64,000 nucleotides of DNA, from contig NMRA01000075.1 in assembly GCA_002633005.1 (NCBI GenBank), positions 575,615 to 639,614 of the forward strand. Reading direction: 5' to 3'. The position numbers and the translations under genes were made by a program. Below the pieces are notes generated by a model. It did no database searches. It was not told the DNA's origin and saw only the letters and a program-made list of their open reading frames with translations. Shown piece by piece: positions 11,401-21,057 of this stretch; positions within the stretch are counted from its first letter, which is position 1, and every line of letters starts with the position of its first letter. The DNA is from Phoronis australis. Taxonomy: Eukaryota; Phoronida; Phoronidae.

Positions 11401-12422
11401 TATTCCAAGCATTTTCTCTCCATTGCTCTCTGTGTTGTTGTTAGCTTGGCAATTGTCTGTTTTGTTAAGGTCCATGTTTGGCATCCATAGATGATTGTGG
11501 GGATGATGCACTGGTCAAATACTCTTCTTTTCAGGGATATGGGTTTGTTCTTATCTTGGAATATTTCTCTGTTTTTCCCAAAGCAACTCCATTCAGCTCT
11601 TGTTCGGATTTGTATTTCATTGGTCATACGGTTTCCCATTTGTATACTTTGTCCCAGGTATTTATATTGTGACATTTTTCCATGCCTTACCGAAAAAGAT
11701 ATATTTATACATATATTATAGAATGTACTGTCGGCAATCCCTTGTTACGGCTATTTTGGTATTTATACTTAAATTTCAGACAATCACTAAACAAAACTCG
11801 AATAAGGAATGTTTTTATTGTTGTGTTTAGTTTGACTAAAACCGGACCTTATTATCAACCTGCCAATAATCCATAGACAGTCTTTAATGAATATTCATGT
11901 CACAGGTGTACTGTCAGGGCCGTATTAATGTTTCCACTTCACAATTGCCAAGTAAAGGTTTAGTTCAGTTATCATTAATACATAATAGCCTGGAAACAAT
12001 TTGTTCAAATTTTCTCAATAAGTAACAATAATGAGCATATTTTCAGATAATTAGTTATTTGCTAAATTGAGTTTTGGGTATTGGTCTGAAACATTTATGT
12101 TGATTGCAAGACCAAATCGCTGTAGCCAAAGCTTTGGAAGGAAAATGATATAAGGTTATTCCAAGTGTCATGCCAGCAGTGTTTTCTTTCATAGTCACGC
12201 GTGTGCATAGTGATGGTGCTTTACTGGATTTCCAAAACTGTCTTTTTAAGAAATACTCACAGGCATAAGCAAAATACAGGTGACAGGTTACTTCTCATAG
12301 ATCTTTTCACTGTAGTGGACACTCCTCAGCATCTGCCACAGGTATAGCACTCACAGATGGCGATACCAACCACCCGAGTGAGTATGGACTCAGCAAGTTG
12401 AATACAGCGCCCTCATCCACAG
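8440..12422 (+). CDS. Candidate spliced gene fragment with one membrane segment (speculative)
   Basis: Four short blocks bounded by AG and GT could be exons: 8440-8472, 8751-8821, 10273-10308 and one starting at 12316. The first three keep one reading frame when joined in order. Block 1 reads ALEDVPLSKE. Block 2 starts HSELLFTLVL and ends CILTIWIK, a run of about 20 hydrophobic residues like a transmembrane helix. Block 3 reads EFVTSQETPHL. Block 4 continues as DTPQHLPQV and then a stop, or in another frame stays open to 12422 with a Ser/Thr-rich reading. The acceptor TATCTTGCAG before block 2 and the donor AAAGGTTTGT after it are good; the others are weak. The hydrophobic block faintly recalls an N-terminal helix of organellar Na+/H+ exchangers, which is not enough to name it. 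RNA evidence would decide. Confidence 0.2.
8822..10877. other. Unique AT-rich DNA, possibly intronic
   Basis: Apart from the putative micro-exon at 10273-10308, I see only simple AT-rich sequence with several TACATGTA palindromes (for example near 9455-9470 and 9640). No LINE or TIR family known from the rest of the window occurs here. Confidence 0.4.
10878..11055. repeat. 178-bp hairpin element (near-perfect palindrome)
   Basis: The left arm starts GCGAACAG and the right arm ends CTGTTCGC. Arms of about 80 bp pair with few mismatches, including TTGGTCACATCA with TGATGTGACCAA and AGAAATCAT with ATGATTTCT. The loop contains CTCGACGGGACGG. There is no coding capacity. This is the structure of a foldback MITE. 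An RTE insertion begins only about ten bases beyond its right end. Confidence 0.85.
11065..11670 (-). mobile_element. RTE-type LINE, 5'-truncated 3' fragment
   Basis: The minus strand encodes the C-terminal end of an RTE-clade endonuclease-reverse transcriptase. Around 11400-11675 it reads QYKYLGQSIQMGNRM, then RRVFDQCIIPTIIYGCQTWT. From about 11500 down to 11083 it reads MLGIKLLDRIPHTEIREQTR, KWRWGGHVARAQDNRWTKR, then KRSRGRPQARWRDDI, with a stop at 11080-11082. A frameshift near 11400-11440 joins the two frames. The 3' end has a GATGA/GATAA-type simple tail (11061-11087), usual for RTE elements. GACATTTTT occurs on both sides (11056-11064 and 11671-11679), a plausible target-site duplication. 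The catalytic domains are absent, so it is inactive. Confidence 0.88.
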
Positions 12423-12687
12423 GTACACATGTACTTATGTGAGGCTGAAAAAATCCACCTTAATTTTGAGTTGTAGCTTGAAAATCACCTCAACATGAAG
12501 GGAAATTTTGTTTTCAACAACATTCTTGTTGGTGTCAGCATAGCGGCAAACCTGTTGTTCTTCTTCAAAAGCCAGTGGTCCATTATTAAAATGAAGTTTT
12601 ATGACAGTATAATTTTCAGCATTTCAAGTGGCATATTTCAGTGATACATAGCAAATGTATTTTATTAGAGGTTTTCAGTTTTGCTAC
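11680..12687. other. Non-coding DNA, contains one possible exon
   Basis: Nothing here matches a repeat family in the window. The only coding-like stretch is near 12283-12450 on the plus strand, treated with the candidate spliced gene. The upper end probably contains the 3' UTR of the CR1-like LINE that follows. Confidence 0.35.
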
Positions 12688-14247
12688 CTAAAAAACGTCT
12701 GTCAAGGGTGTTGAGTTATCAAAATTATGAAAAACAGTTCTAAAATTACTTTTTATACGCGTAAAAGAGTTGCTTTCCTTAACAGAGACTCGAAGAGAAT
12801 TCCAGTTGTTGATGCACATCATAACTGTAGACCTTCTGAGTGCCTGACTGAACAACGGAGGAATTGCATATGCGGTGGAGGATCTCAAGTCACTACGATA
12901 GCCTTGCCTAGAGTATAGATTAAATATTTTCGACAGAGGCGTTGTTGACATTGTTTACTACTTTGAAAGTAAATGTGGTCATGGGAAGATTGCGTCGAGT
13001 AGACAGTTTGGGCCACTTGAGACTATTCAAAACCTTAACACTATTGGATCCCCTGTAAGCTCCGGTTATGAGTAAGGCAGCTTGATACTATAATTTCTCC
13101 AGCTGTTGGAATGCGCCCGTGTTGCAGACTGATATATAATATCACAATAATCGATGTGTGGAAGTATAAAGGGTTTGAACAAAACAGAATACTTTGAGCA
13201 ATGATCCTCTCGAAGATTTTGGATAGGGTGTTAAGTAAAGTTATTGGGTGATAATTGGATATTTCAGTTTTGGAGTCTTTTTGTGTATAGGGACCATAGT
13301 TCCATGTTTCTAAGAAGACGGATATATACCCAGCTGAAGAACTTTGTTAAACAGATTGGTCAAGGGCATGGTAATTTCGTTGGCAATCATTTTGATCATT
13401 TTGCTGGTGATTAAAGCTATGCCATCATTCTTATTGGTGTCAATTTCATGAGATACTTCCGGACATCAGTTTGATTAGCCGGGATATCAGACAATTGAGT
13501 GAGGCAACGTTCACGAAGAAAGGGAAAGTTACCTACATGTACTTCAGTTGGTGTAACGTGGCTTTTGTTCATGAAAATTTTGAGAAACAGGTCATACTTG
13601 TCACTGCTACATGTACTTGGGGCATGTTCACCATTGTGGTTGATGACAGGATGAGAGGATTGTTGTTGACTGCCGCATATTTTATTGATGACGTTCCAGT
13701 ATTCTTTGGAGTTCTTGCTTGTACGGTTAATTTGATGAAAAAGCTTGTGGTGGTGATCAGCTTTGGCTTGATTTACTAAAAGTTTCAACCGGGCGTGACT
13801 GTTGTTTGTATCTGTTGTAGATTATAGTTTTGTTAGAACTTCTGAAAGAGCTGTAAAGTCTGTTTCTTGTGCGGATTGCTCGTTTAATATTATTGTTGAA
13901 CCACGGTTTGCTGTTGTATTTAATTATCTTTTCATTTGATGGGAGAGTACTGGTGAAGAGTGAAACAGTGTCATCAATGTCGCCAGTGTCCAATATGGAA
14001 TCCCAGTCAGTGTAGGTGATATCCTGACGTTATTTATTGGTGTCGACTTGATCATATTTCCAAATGGTTTGCGTAGTGTGTTGTTCTTTAACCGTTTTTT
14101 AGGTGTTCAAGTGGTTTCGATTGTGTTGTTATCAGAATTGCCAACAGGATGTTGTACAGGACATGAGTCAATGATACTCAAATTGTTTGTTATGCAGAGA
14201 TCAATACATGAATGAGAAACGTCGGTGATGCGGGTTGGCTAATTATA
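12688..14247 (-). mobile_element. CR1-like LINE, 3' half (end of endonuclease, broken RT, C-terminus)
   Basis: Read on the minus strand from 14247 down. The end of the APE endonuclease is RITDVSHSCIDLCITNNLS followed by HPVGNSD. The linker is KPWFNNNIKRAIRTRNRLYS, then NSKEYWNVINKICG. The first RT blocks are LTNLFNKVLQLGIYPS and YHPITLLNTLSKIFERIIAQ. The sequence then jumps to a C-terminal block, FILPHIDYCDIIYQSATRA, and ends with SRQGYRSDLRSS and NNWNSLRVSV before a stop at 12688. The RT core with its catalytic YADD/FADD is missing, so there is an internal deletion near 13180. Several frameshifts and stops are present. It continues at 16952 after an insertion. Clade CR1/L2 is inferred from the C-terminal pattern. 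Confidence 0.85.
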
Positions 14248-15194
14248 GCTCACTTGCGAGTTTCTCGTTAGTCAATGTGACGTCACCGGAAAGGAGCAAA
14301 ACTCACCATATTGCCCTTGATTTGGTCCGAGTCTTTGCTACTCACGCTAAATCTTACTGGATTTCTTACGGTGACTTTTACGCTAAAAACGTTAACCAAC
14401 TTAAGAGATGGTAGGTGGATAGTGGAATAACTTTGAGTGAACGGTGAAAATGTGAATTTTTTATGTTGTGCGAGGCTGTGAACGGACTGAAATTGGAGCT
14501 TAACCCGATCTAGGCCTGAATGCCGCAGGCATACGGCTTTACAGGGGCGATAGTATATCCCCATAAAAACGTTACTCACTTAAATTACAGCAAATAAAAT
14601 CAAATGAAACATGCATATGTGCACATGGAGTTATAATTAACTCATATCCTGACTCTGTATACAATTTAATCTACAAATAACTCGAACATATCCATGAAAA
14701 CCTGGCGGTTCGCTAGAGTTTCTCTCACCGGGCGCCATTTTGAGGAAGTAACGTGAAATCACGCCTGTTGACGAACAAACATTCCAAGGGACACAAATCT
14801 TACAAATTTCGCTTGATATTTTCTCATGCTATTTTGCAAGTGTCACGCGCCAGGTCTCGCGTTTAGCTCAGTCTCACGCTAGCCTTTGCCTCATACTCAC
14901 CTGACTCAGTTGAAATACTGTCTGGTTATCGCGCGCGCGGTCAAAGTTAACAGTAACCACAAAGTGGAGTTGGAATTCTTCGCCAAATTCACCTGACTTC
15001 CCATAGCTATGCTTCATCGAAGATATGTCTAGAAGCAGAAAGGATCACTGGAGAAAAGGTAAGCGCCTTTTTAGGTGATAATTTTAGGTGTAGAATGTAT
15101 TTTTGACGAGGTGAAAACTTAAACAATGAGCGGATTTTGCATACCGCCCGTTAAAAGGTACTGGGCGAAAGTAGTACAGACCGTGATTAGAACG

Positions 15195-16760
15195 TTTACT
15201 TACTTACTTGTAAACATGGTGGTATCTGCTACCCAGCGTCGTCGTCAGCTAGGAGTCCATCTTCATCGTGGGTTTCGACCTTGACCTAGAACCCTCTCCG
15301 ATGGTAGGTCTCTGAAGGCTGATCAGGCCTCCAGCCGACGCTGGGGTTGCCATTTGTTCTCACGCTGTAACCACAGCCACACGGTTGCTTCCTCCGCTGC
15401 TCTTACAGTAGACTTAAACATATCAGCTCGCTTTCTTGATGAAATGCCCAGTAGCTTCGTCATCCGCCACATGCTCCCAGCAATAAACCCTCGACATCCA
15501 ACTTCTATGGGGAGACAGAAGCATTTCAAGCCATTCGCTGCACATTCCTGCGATAGCTCTGCGTACTTGAGTAGTTTCCTCTCGTGAGCCTCTTGCACCC
15601 TAGTCTCCCACGGCACCGTTAACTCGATCAAAGTCACTATCTTCTTGCTGTCTGCCCACAACACTATGTCTGGTCGTAACTGGGTTACTGCAATATGGCT
15701 TGGGAATGAACCCCTAGTTACCACATCCGTCACCATCTTCCAGTCGACAGCCATACCTAGAATACCTGAATCACGCCTCTTAGTGGATACCCCGCCTTTG
15801 TTGAATTGAATGAGTGCTTTGCCAGAGTTAGTCGCCTTCCTTCTCTCCAGATCTAAAACATGTGCAATACACTTGAGAATCTTATCATGGCGCCAAGTGT
15901 ACTTCCCTGAAGTGAGAGCTTCTCTACAGCTGGATAGAACGTGTTCTAAGGTACACCGCTTGCCACAGCCCCTGCAGCTGTCATCCTCAGTTTTGCCCCA
16001 CGTTCGAAGATTTACAGGTGTTGGGAGAGTGTCATATATGGAACCAAGTAAAAAGCCCAATCTGAATTGGTCTGAAGACAGAAGGTCTTTACCAGTTATC
16101 CTTCTGCTGTTCACTCCTTCCCATGATGTCCATGCGCCCTGTTTCCTCAGTCCGACCGCTTCAGCATACCTTCTCTCGTTCTCCTGGGATCTAACTTCGT
16201 CCAAAACCATTTTGCGCCTCTCTTTGCCCGTTGACAACTTCCACCTCTTCCCCGGAACCATTCCCAATCCCTGTCTTCCATGGCAGACGGTTCCCACGAT
16301 ATCTTTATGCCGTAACCTGCTCTCTGCCTCCTCCACTGCTACAGCAGCCTTCCACTTTCTTCCAGAATCTACCGATAATTCACTCTCTCTGATCATCTCA
16401 TCTCTCGAGTTCCGCAGAGTCAATAATGTTCTGCACTTTATCACCTTGAACTCCTCCACAATCGATGTCACAGGCAGAGAAACTGCGCCTCCTTTGATGT
16501 ATAAGCCGAGTCTTGCAAAACTTGGTGGGACACCCAACCACTTTCTTAACCATCTGCTCACCATCCTTTCCATTTTCTCTGCAGTTGAAATTGAGAAATC
16601 GTACATTGTCAGTGGCCACATAACTTTAGGGAAAAGTCCAAACTGGTAGTACCAGACTTTGAATCTGCCCGGGAGACCGCTCTTCTCAATCTTGATCAAA
16701 TTGTCACTCAGCTCTTTGATGGCTGCCTTTACATGCTCCACATCTTTCAAAGACCAGCTG
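15195..16760 (-). mobile_element. RLE-type (R2/Hero-like) LINE, 5'-truncated, nested in the TIR element
   Basis: The 1566-bp insertion is bounded by a perfect 7-bp target duplication TAGAACG (15188-15194 and 16761-16767). The uninterrupted sequence is preserved in the TIR copy at 30364-31534, which proves the boundaries. On the minus strand the element ends in CAAGTAAGTAAGTAAA, a tetranucleotide tail typical of target-primed reverse transcription. It is the youngest layer of the nest, because its reading frame is intact while the LINE outside is ruined. Confidence 0.9.
15323..16759 (-). CDS. RLE LINE ORF, C-terminal 478 codons (thumb, zinc knuckle, restriction-like endonuclease)
   Basis: An uninterrupted frame runs from the 5' truncation point (reading SWSLKDVEHVKAA) to a stop at 15323. 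Residue numbers below count from the TTG codon at 16750. The N-terminal part, LPGRFKVWYYQFGLFPKVMW (26-45), resembles the RT thumb. A CCHC knuckle follows, C259-x2-C262-x7-H270-x4-C275, then SGKYTWRHDKIL. The endonuclease has RPDIVLW (359-365) and IELTVPWE (375-382), the PD-(D/E)xK-type pattern of R2-like elements, with D361 and E376 as likely metal ligands. The polymerase palm is missing, so the copy cannot retrotranspose by itself. In full-length relatives this region binds RNA/DNA and nicks the target. Hero versus R2/NeSL assignment is uncertain. A 279-codon frame on the other strand (15810-16649) is a shadow. Confidence 0.85.
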   Translation of the reverse strand, partial: SWSLKDVEHVKAAIKELSDNLIKIEKSGLPGRFKVWYYQFGLFPKVMWPLTMYDFSISTAEKMERMVSRWLRKWLGVPPSFARLGLYIKGGAVSLPVTSIVEEFKVIKCRTLLTLRNSRDEMIRESELSVDSGRKWKAAVAVEEAESRLRHKDIVGTVCHGRQGLGMVPGKRWKLSTGKERRKMVLDEVRSQENERRYAEAVGLRKQGAWTSWEGVNSRRITGKDLLSSDQFRLGFLLGSIYDTLPTPVNLRTWGKTEDDSCRGCGKRCTLEHVLSSCREALTSGKYTWRHDKILKCIAHVLDLERRKATNSGKALIQFNKGGVSTKRRDSGILGMAVDWKMVTDVVTRGSFPSHIAVTQLRPDIVLWADSKKIVTLIELTVPWETRVQEAHERKLLKYAELSQECAANGLKCFCLPIEVGCRGFIAGSMWRMTKLLGISSRKRADMFKSTVRAAEEATVWLWLQRENKWQPQRRLEA

Positions 16761-16951
16761 TAGAACGTATTGTAGTACGAATCTGAATTTCATTTGTCAT
16801 AACAGCAATGCTTGTTTTGCATTTTTTAACTAAACGGCTAAAAACTCGAGGAAAACAACAGAATACACTCTGCTACCGTATTGGACAAATGGCAAAACGA
16901 CAAGCTTCCAGTGACGTCACAATTAAGTCTCGCATGATCTCGCAAAAGGAC

Positions 16952-17600
16952 TATTAGCTGTATGGAGTCATTAGACAATAAGATATCAAACAATTCTAGT
17001 CCGGCCACATTGTCATGATCATCATCGTACCATGTAAAGTTTCGGGCATTAAAATCACCATTTATGTATGATCATACTACCGCTATTGCGGTTAAGTTCC
17101 GCCAACTGATCGGCTAGGGCTTTGACGAAGAGTGTTCTTTCAGTTGGTGACTGAGAAGGTGATCGATAAATCAACCCATAGTAAATTTTTATGTGACCGA
17201 AATCAATTTCGAACCAGTAGTTGCATAAATGAGGACAAGTTAAGCTTGGACATAATTTAAATGTGAGTGTGTATTTAGTGAATAAGATGATGCCACGGCC
17301 ACTGTTACTGTGATAGGCTACACTGTAACCAGAAATGATTAGTTCATTATCAAAGTCGTCTTTGGTAGCATTACAAGTTTCAGAAAGAGCGACAGTCATG
17401 TAATCGTAAGACAGTTTTTAGAAGTTGGAATCTGGAGAAATTGTTGGATTTAATGCTATTAATATTTGAAAATAAGATTTTAAAGGTAGTGTTGCCTTCA
17501 GGCCCAGGATTTTCTTCAACATCGCCAGCTAAAAGGAAGCCCATGCCAATGACGATTTCGTATTCTATACAGGTGAGACACATCAGTAAGCTGAACCCGC
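16952..17600 (-). mobile_element. CR1-like LINE, 5' part: 2A peptide and APE endonuclease (fossil)
   Basis: This is the same element as 12688-14247, separated by the TIR insertion. On the minus strand a short leader starting MCLTCIEYEIVIGMGFLLA leads into GDVEENPGP, then the endonuclease start FKILFSNINSIKSN. After a one-base frameshift it reads VALSETCNATKDDF, then KIYYGLIYRSPSQSPTERT. After a second frameshift it reads GDFNARNFTWYDDDHDNV and LFDILLSNDSIQL, ending at the insertion. The Asn, Glu, Tyr and GDFN residues expected in APE endonucleases are visible. The frame is closed by a TGA 13 codons before the leader Met, so translation would start there. In relatives the endonuclease nicks target DNA for reverse transcription. 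Confidence 0.85.
17500..17526 (-). other. 2A ribosome-skipping motif (GDVEENPGP)
   Basis: The minus strand encodes LLAGDVEENPGP, an exact match to the 2A consensus D-x-E-x-N-P-G-P. In working 2A peptides the ribosome skips the last Gly-Pro bond and releases the upstream peptide. Such motifs are known in non-LTR retrotransposons of several invertebrates. Here the upstream peptide would be about 29 residues and hydrophobic, resembling the reported 2A-like signal sequences. The motif itself is intact although the element around it has frameshifts. Confidence 0.92.
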
Positions 17601-19019
17601 ATAACGTGATATTTCATTCGATGCCTTTGATAAGAATTGAACTGTGACCATACGGGGGAAAACATTGTAAAATCAGAGAAACTCACTCTACTCGAGGCAC
17701 TCAAATGACAGCCGTATTTAACAATTAATACACCAATGCTTATTGACAATTCAATGGTTGTTAAATGAATAAGGTAGTCTGGACAATTAGTGGAGTCATG
17801 TTTAAAAACAAAAATATACCATCGGCTCGCTTACAGGTACATGTATATGAATGGCAACTTATAAATTTAATCTCAGGAAACCAGTTAGTTCTGTTGTAAG
17901 TGAATACAAAACACATATTATTTATTTGAAGACGTAATAAGGAAAGTCAGGTGATAATGATTGATCTAAAGATATGCACAGAGGAAATATGACCAATTAG
18001 TAACAGACAAAAGAATGTGAAAAATAAGAGTTTCAACACTCAAACACGCTGAAGAAAACAAAAAATGAAGTATTAAATATCTCTCACTATGGATAACTTA
18101 GCTGTAACAGGTTTTAGAATTGATTTAAGTCTATACGGCTTACCACTATAGGCCACCCAGTCATGAATTATCAGCTCATGTGTTTGGTGTTGTCTTCTGA
18201 ATTGAAGTTAACTTTCTCACGGATTGGAAAACCAGTTTTCAAACGGATTATTTCAAATTGAAACTCATTATAAAGTAAAGTGTGGTGAAAGACAGTGCTC
18301 AACGTGATTTTTTCACGGGCAAGATAAAACAGTAATAACTCAATTAATGTTATGGGGAACCATTCTGAAACCCACAACAAAAGTCACATGTACATGTAGT
18401 TGTAGATTCTGCACCTGACTGACAGAGAACAGAGCGACAGTCTAGAAAATAAAATCAATATTATAGTAAGTGGGAGGTATCAATAACACGACCGAACAGA
18501 AATGACACGCAAAATCAAAGTGACGTGTAAATTTATCCTGACCTCCAATTTGGTATGCACTTGTTCACAAAATCAACGTTCTGCGAAACACAAAAGTCAG
18601 AAAAAACAATAATTATATAAGGAACAGCCACTAAGGCCGGAGCTCACATATCAGAATCCTTGTCTTATGTGAATATCATGCAATGTACGTTCTGTAACAC
18701 ATTCAAATTAAAATGTTGGAAAACATGTTTTTACGACAACCAAAAGTACCACATTAATACATTCTGTAGGCAGTTGCAAAGATACTATATTATATTTTTG
18801 GTAAGGGTGCAACTGGGCAACTGTAAGAGGCAATAAGCAACAAAACTCATGCTCCAAACATGAATGATTTAGATGCAGATTAAGAATTCCATGCATTACC
18901 ATCGCCTGTGGTCAGTATAAGGTGTCGTGATCGCTGCGGACCTGGATAGAGTGCACCACCACTGATAGTGAGGTACAGTGTTACTTGAGTGTGATCTGAT
19001 ATTGCATAAGGCAGAAAAC
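17601..19019. other. Non-coding DNA, no gene recognised
   Basis: The first 150 bases may be the 5' UTR of the 2A-bearing LINE. The remainder is AT-rich with ACATGTACATGT near 18385 and no coding signature. Confidence 0.35.
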
Positions 19020-19320
19020 CGAATGAAAGCGCTCCGAGGAGCGACAATTGGTGAAATTAACAGAAAAGACGACGATAGAGATGATGAAGAAGATGACGAA
19101 CATGACGATGATTTTGGCAATGATGAACAATTCGAGTAATGATAAAATTCACAAGACGATTGTAGAGGCCAGACATCAGTAAATATACATGTAGACTACA
19201 ACTCTTGAGCGACACTTTGCGAAATTAACTGAAAAGACGACGACAGAGATGATGACGAAGACGTCGAATATGATGACGATGGTGATGATGCTCCAAAACA
19301 TCATAACATTCATATGACGC
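19020..19320. repeat. Diverged direct repeat rich in GAC/GAT triplets
   Basis: Two units (about 19035-19135 and 19205-19300) both read GAGCGACA..., GAAATTAAC.GAAAAGACGACG, then GATGATGA-type triplets. The plus strand looks acid-rich and the minus strand serine-rich if translated, but the triplet repeat explains this. It is not a gene. Confidence 0.7.
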
Positions 19321-19494
19321 ACTTAGATGTCATAAATCAATAAGAAATAGGCTACAGTCTTGTTCAATATACGCTAACCAACATCAATGCAATAAGAGCG
19401 CTCAACAAAGGGGCAACGTAATCGAAGTGCGCATGCGCGAGTGCCAATATTTCCGCTATCTTTAAACAAAAGTAAATAATTGCCGGTACACATG

Positions 19495-19745
19495 TAGTGC
19501 ACATCCGGTCCAATAATTGTGCTGAGTTTAAGCTCTGTACCTAAAAAATTGTAGCCTCCAGAAGCCTTTGAATCTTAAAATGAAAACAAAATGGCCGCGA
19601 CAGCCGCCATCTTGGATCCGATTAGGACGAAAAACAGTAGGCTTCCCGTACTTCTAAAACTACGTGTTATGTGACGAAAATTGCGACCTGTATCGTGCAA
19701 ACAAATAAAAAAAACTTGATGGAAAACCAACATACTTGTAATAAG
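19495..19745 (+). mobile_element. Short interspersed element, copy 2
   Basis: This is a second copy of the family at 7900-8270. It shares AAAATGGCCGC, AGTAGGCTTCC, ATTGCGACCTGTA and the A-rich AACAAATAAAAAAAACTTG end. It lacks the terminal hairpin seen in copy 1 and runs into ATAAGTATA repeats instead. Confidence 0.65.
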
Positions 19746-19918
19746 TATATATAATATACATGTAATAAGTATCAGTGGGCAGGACAATTAGCTGATTATG
19801 TCAAGACATGAGGGAGGGTGATTGAACGCAAAAAAATGAGGGATAGCGCCAGTGAATAATTGGATATGAATTACAATAGGACGAGAGAGCGGAATGCAAT
19901 TTAATCTTCGCAGTTTTC
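19746..19918. other. Short spacer, no feature recognised
   Basis: AT-rich sequence between a short interspersed element and the 3' end of the LINE ORF1 pseudogene. It may hold ORF1-ORF2 linker sequence. Confidence 0.3.
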
Positions 19919-20702
19919 TTACACTAGAAGGTCACTTTCTGAAGAAACCCACTTTATCCTGTTATCATGCAGCTGCATCGTTACGTTACTGTCATGCGTC
20001 CACGTTTTAGCGATGGTTTTAGATTCTACGAGGCGGCGAAAGCTTGCGTAGAGAAGGGAACGTTGTTTAGGGAGATTTTCATTGTTGTAGATCAGGGATG
20101 GTAAGTTCAGTTTGCGGAGTTGACTTCTTGTTTGAAGGAAAGCAGCTCTGGTATTGTATGACACAAACTTACAGATGATAGGGCGATCTTTTCGCAAATC
20201 TCTAGCTCCATATTTACGTAGTTTGGGCCCGACTCTGTGAGATCTGATGATTTGTGGGGGATTAATTTCAAGACCCAGTTTGCGTCTCAAGTCCATCACA
20301 TTTTTGTCAGTGGCTCCAGGTTTTTCATTTACAGGTCCATCGACTTCATATTATTTCATGTACGTCTCGAGTATTGCTCTAAGTTGTCTAGATTTGCTGA
20401 CAAATTGTTGACTTGCTCATTCAGCAGCTGTATTTCTTTGTCTTTCTGGTTAATGATTGACTCGCAGTAGGCCTTTATATCGTCCAGGGCATGCTAGAGC
20501 AGATGATCACGGAGTGTTTTAATAACTTGGGCCGAAGTCAGTGCTTTTTTGAGCTTTGAAATGTCCTCATTTGAGTCCGATTCACATAGGGGCTTGTCCA
20601 CCTGACGGAAGTCAAGGGAGTTTCGAGTAAGTTGTTTGCTCTGTCGTTTAAGGATGCGCTATCTTTGCTTGTATACCTCTTTCTTGGTTCGTCAGCACTC
20701 AT
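19919..20702 (-). pseudogene. LINE ORF1-like protein (coiled coil plus RNA-binding domain), broken
   Basis: The minus strand starts with ATG at 20700-20702 (MSADEPRKRYTSKDSASLND) in a usual context. After a frameshift it encodes a coiled coil, KDKEIQLLNEQVNNLSANLD ending LEQYSRR, the classic junction of LINE ORF1 proteins. It then resumes as IIRSHRVGPKLRKYGARDLR, RPIICKFVSYNTRAAFLQTR and LPSLIYNNENLPKQRSLLYA, which follow the RRM and C-terminal pattern of the L1 ORF1p / transposase_22 family. The stop is at 19919. At least one in-frame TAG, one TGA and two frameshifts kill it. Intact relatives bind element RNA as trimers. No ORF2 follows downstream. Confidence 0.8.
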
Positions 20703-21057
20703 CGTGGGTGAGGTAGCAGATAACTTAAGACTTAAATAAAGAAAATTAACTAAGAAATCTTCAGCACACTTTCAAACGCACGTCTGGCGGGAAAGAGGTC
20801 ACGTGATCAATGTTCCTACTGTCCTGTAATGATGTGACCACTCCCAGTGTCCTGCAATTTGAGAACCAGATTTCTCCACTGAATAACAGGCATCAAATTT
20901 GTTGCGTCCCACGACTCCCACGGATGGTTTTGTATAATTTCACTTTTCTCGCAACAAGCTTCAGTCCACCAGCACTTCTCAAGTTTTATTGCATTCAATC
21001 CGAGGCTTCATCGCTGATCCACATTTTTGTGTTCAAGTGGACAAGCTAGCTGACTTG
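20703..21057. other. Non-coding DNA, probable LINE 5' UTR then unique sequence
   Basis: The first part lies upstream of the ORF1 start on the minus strand and may be its 5' UTR. I see no other feature. Confidence 0.3.

Larger units (their letters stand above)
14248..16951 (+). mobile_element. TIR DNA element, copy 1 (contains a nested LINE)
   Basis: This is one of three copies (others at 28527-29621 and 30364-31534). The left end GCTCACTTGCGAG mirrors the right end, whose reverse complement is GTCCTTTTGCGAG. Further in, both ends carry TGACGTCAC followed by a purine-rich stretch. A TA dinucleotide flanks both ends in all three copies, which fits a TA target duplication. Without the nested insertion the element is about 1.13 kb. 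No transposase is encoded, so it is non-autonomous. The insertion splits the endonuclease domain of a CR1-like LINE. Internal marks are GGCGCCATTTTGAGGAAGT and a GCGCGCGCGG run. The superfamily is not established; TA duplication would allow Tc1/mariner among others. Confidence 0.85.

Noticed and set aside
14283-14579. Shared minus-strand frame in TIR element copies (CLRHSGL...)
   Set aside because: The similarity follows from element homology; frames are short and broken differently, with no transposase motif.
15810-16649. 279-codon plus-strand frame
   Set aside because: It is the antisense shadow of the RLE LINE frame, which carries the recognisable motifs.
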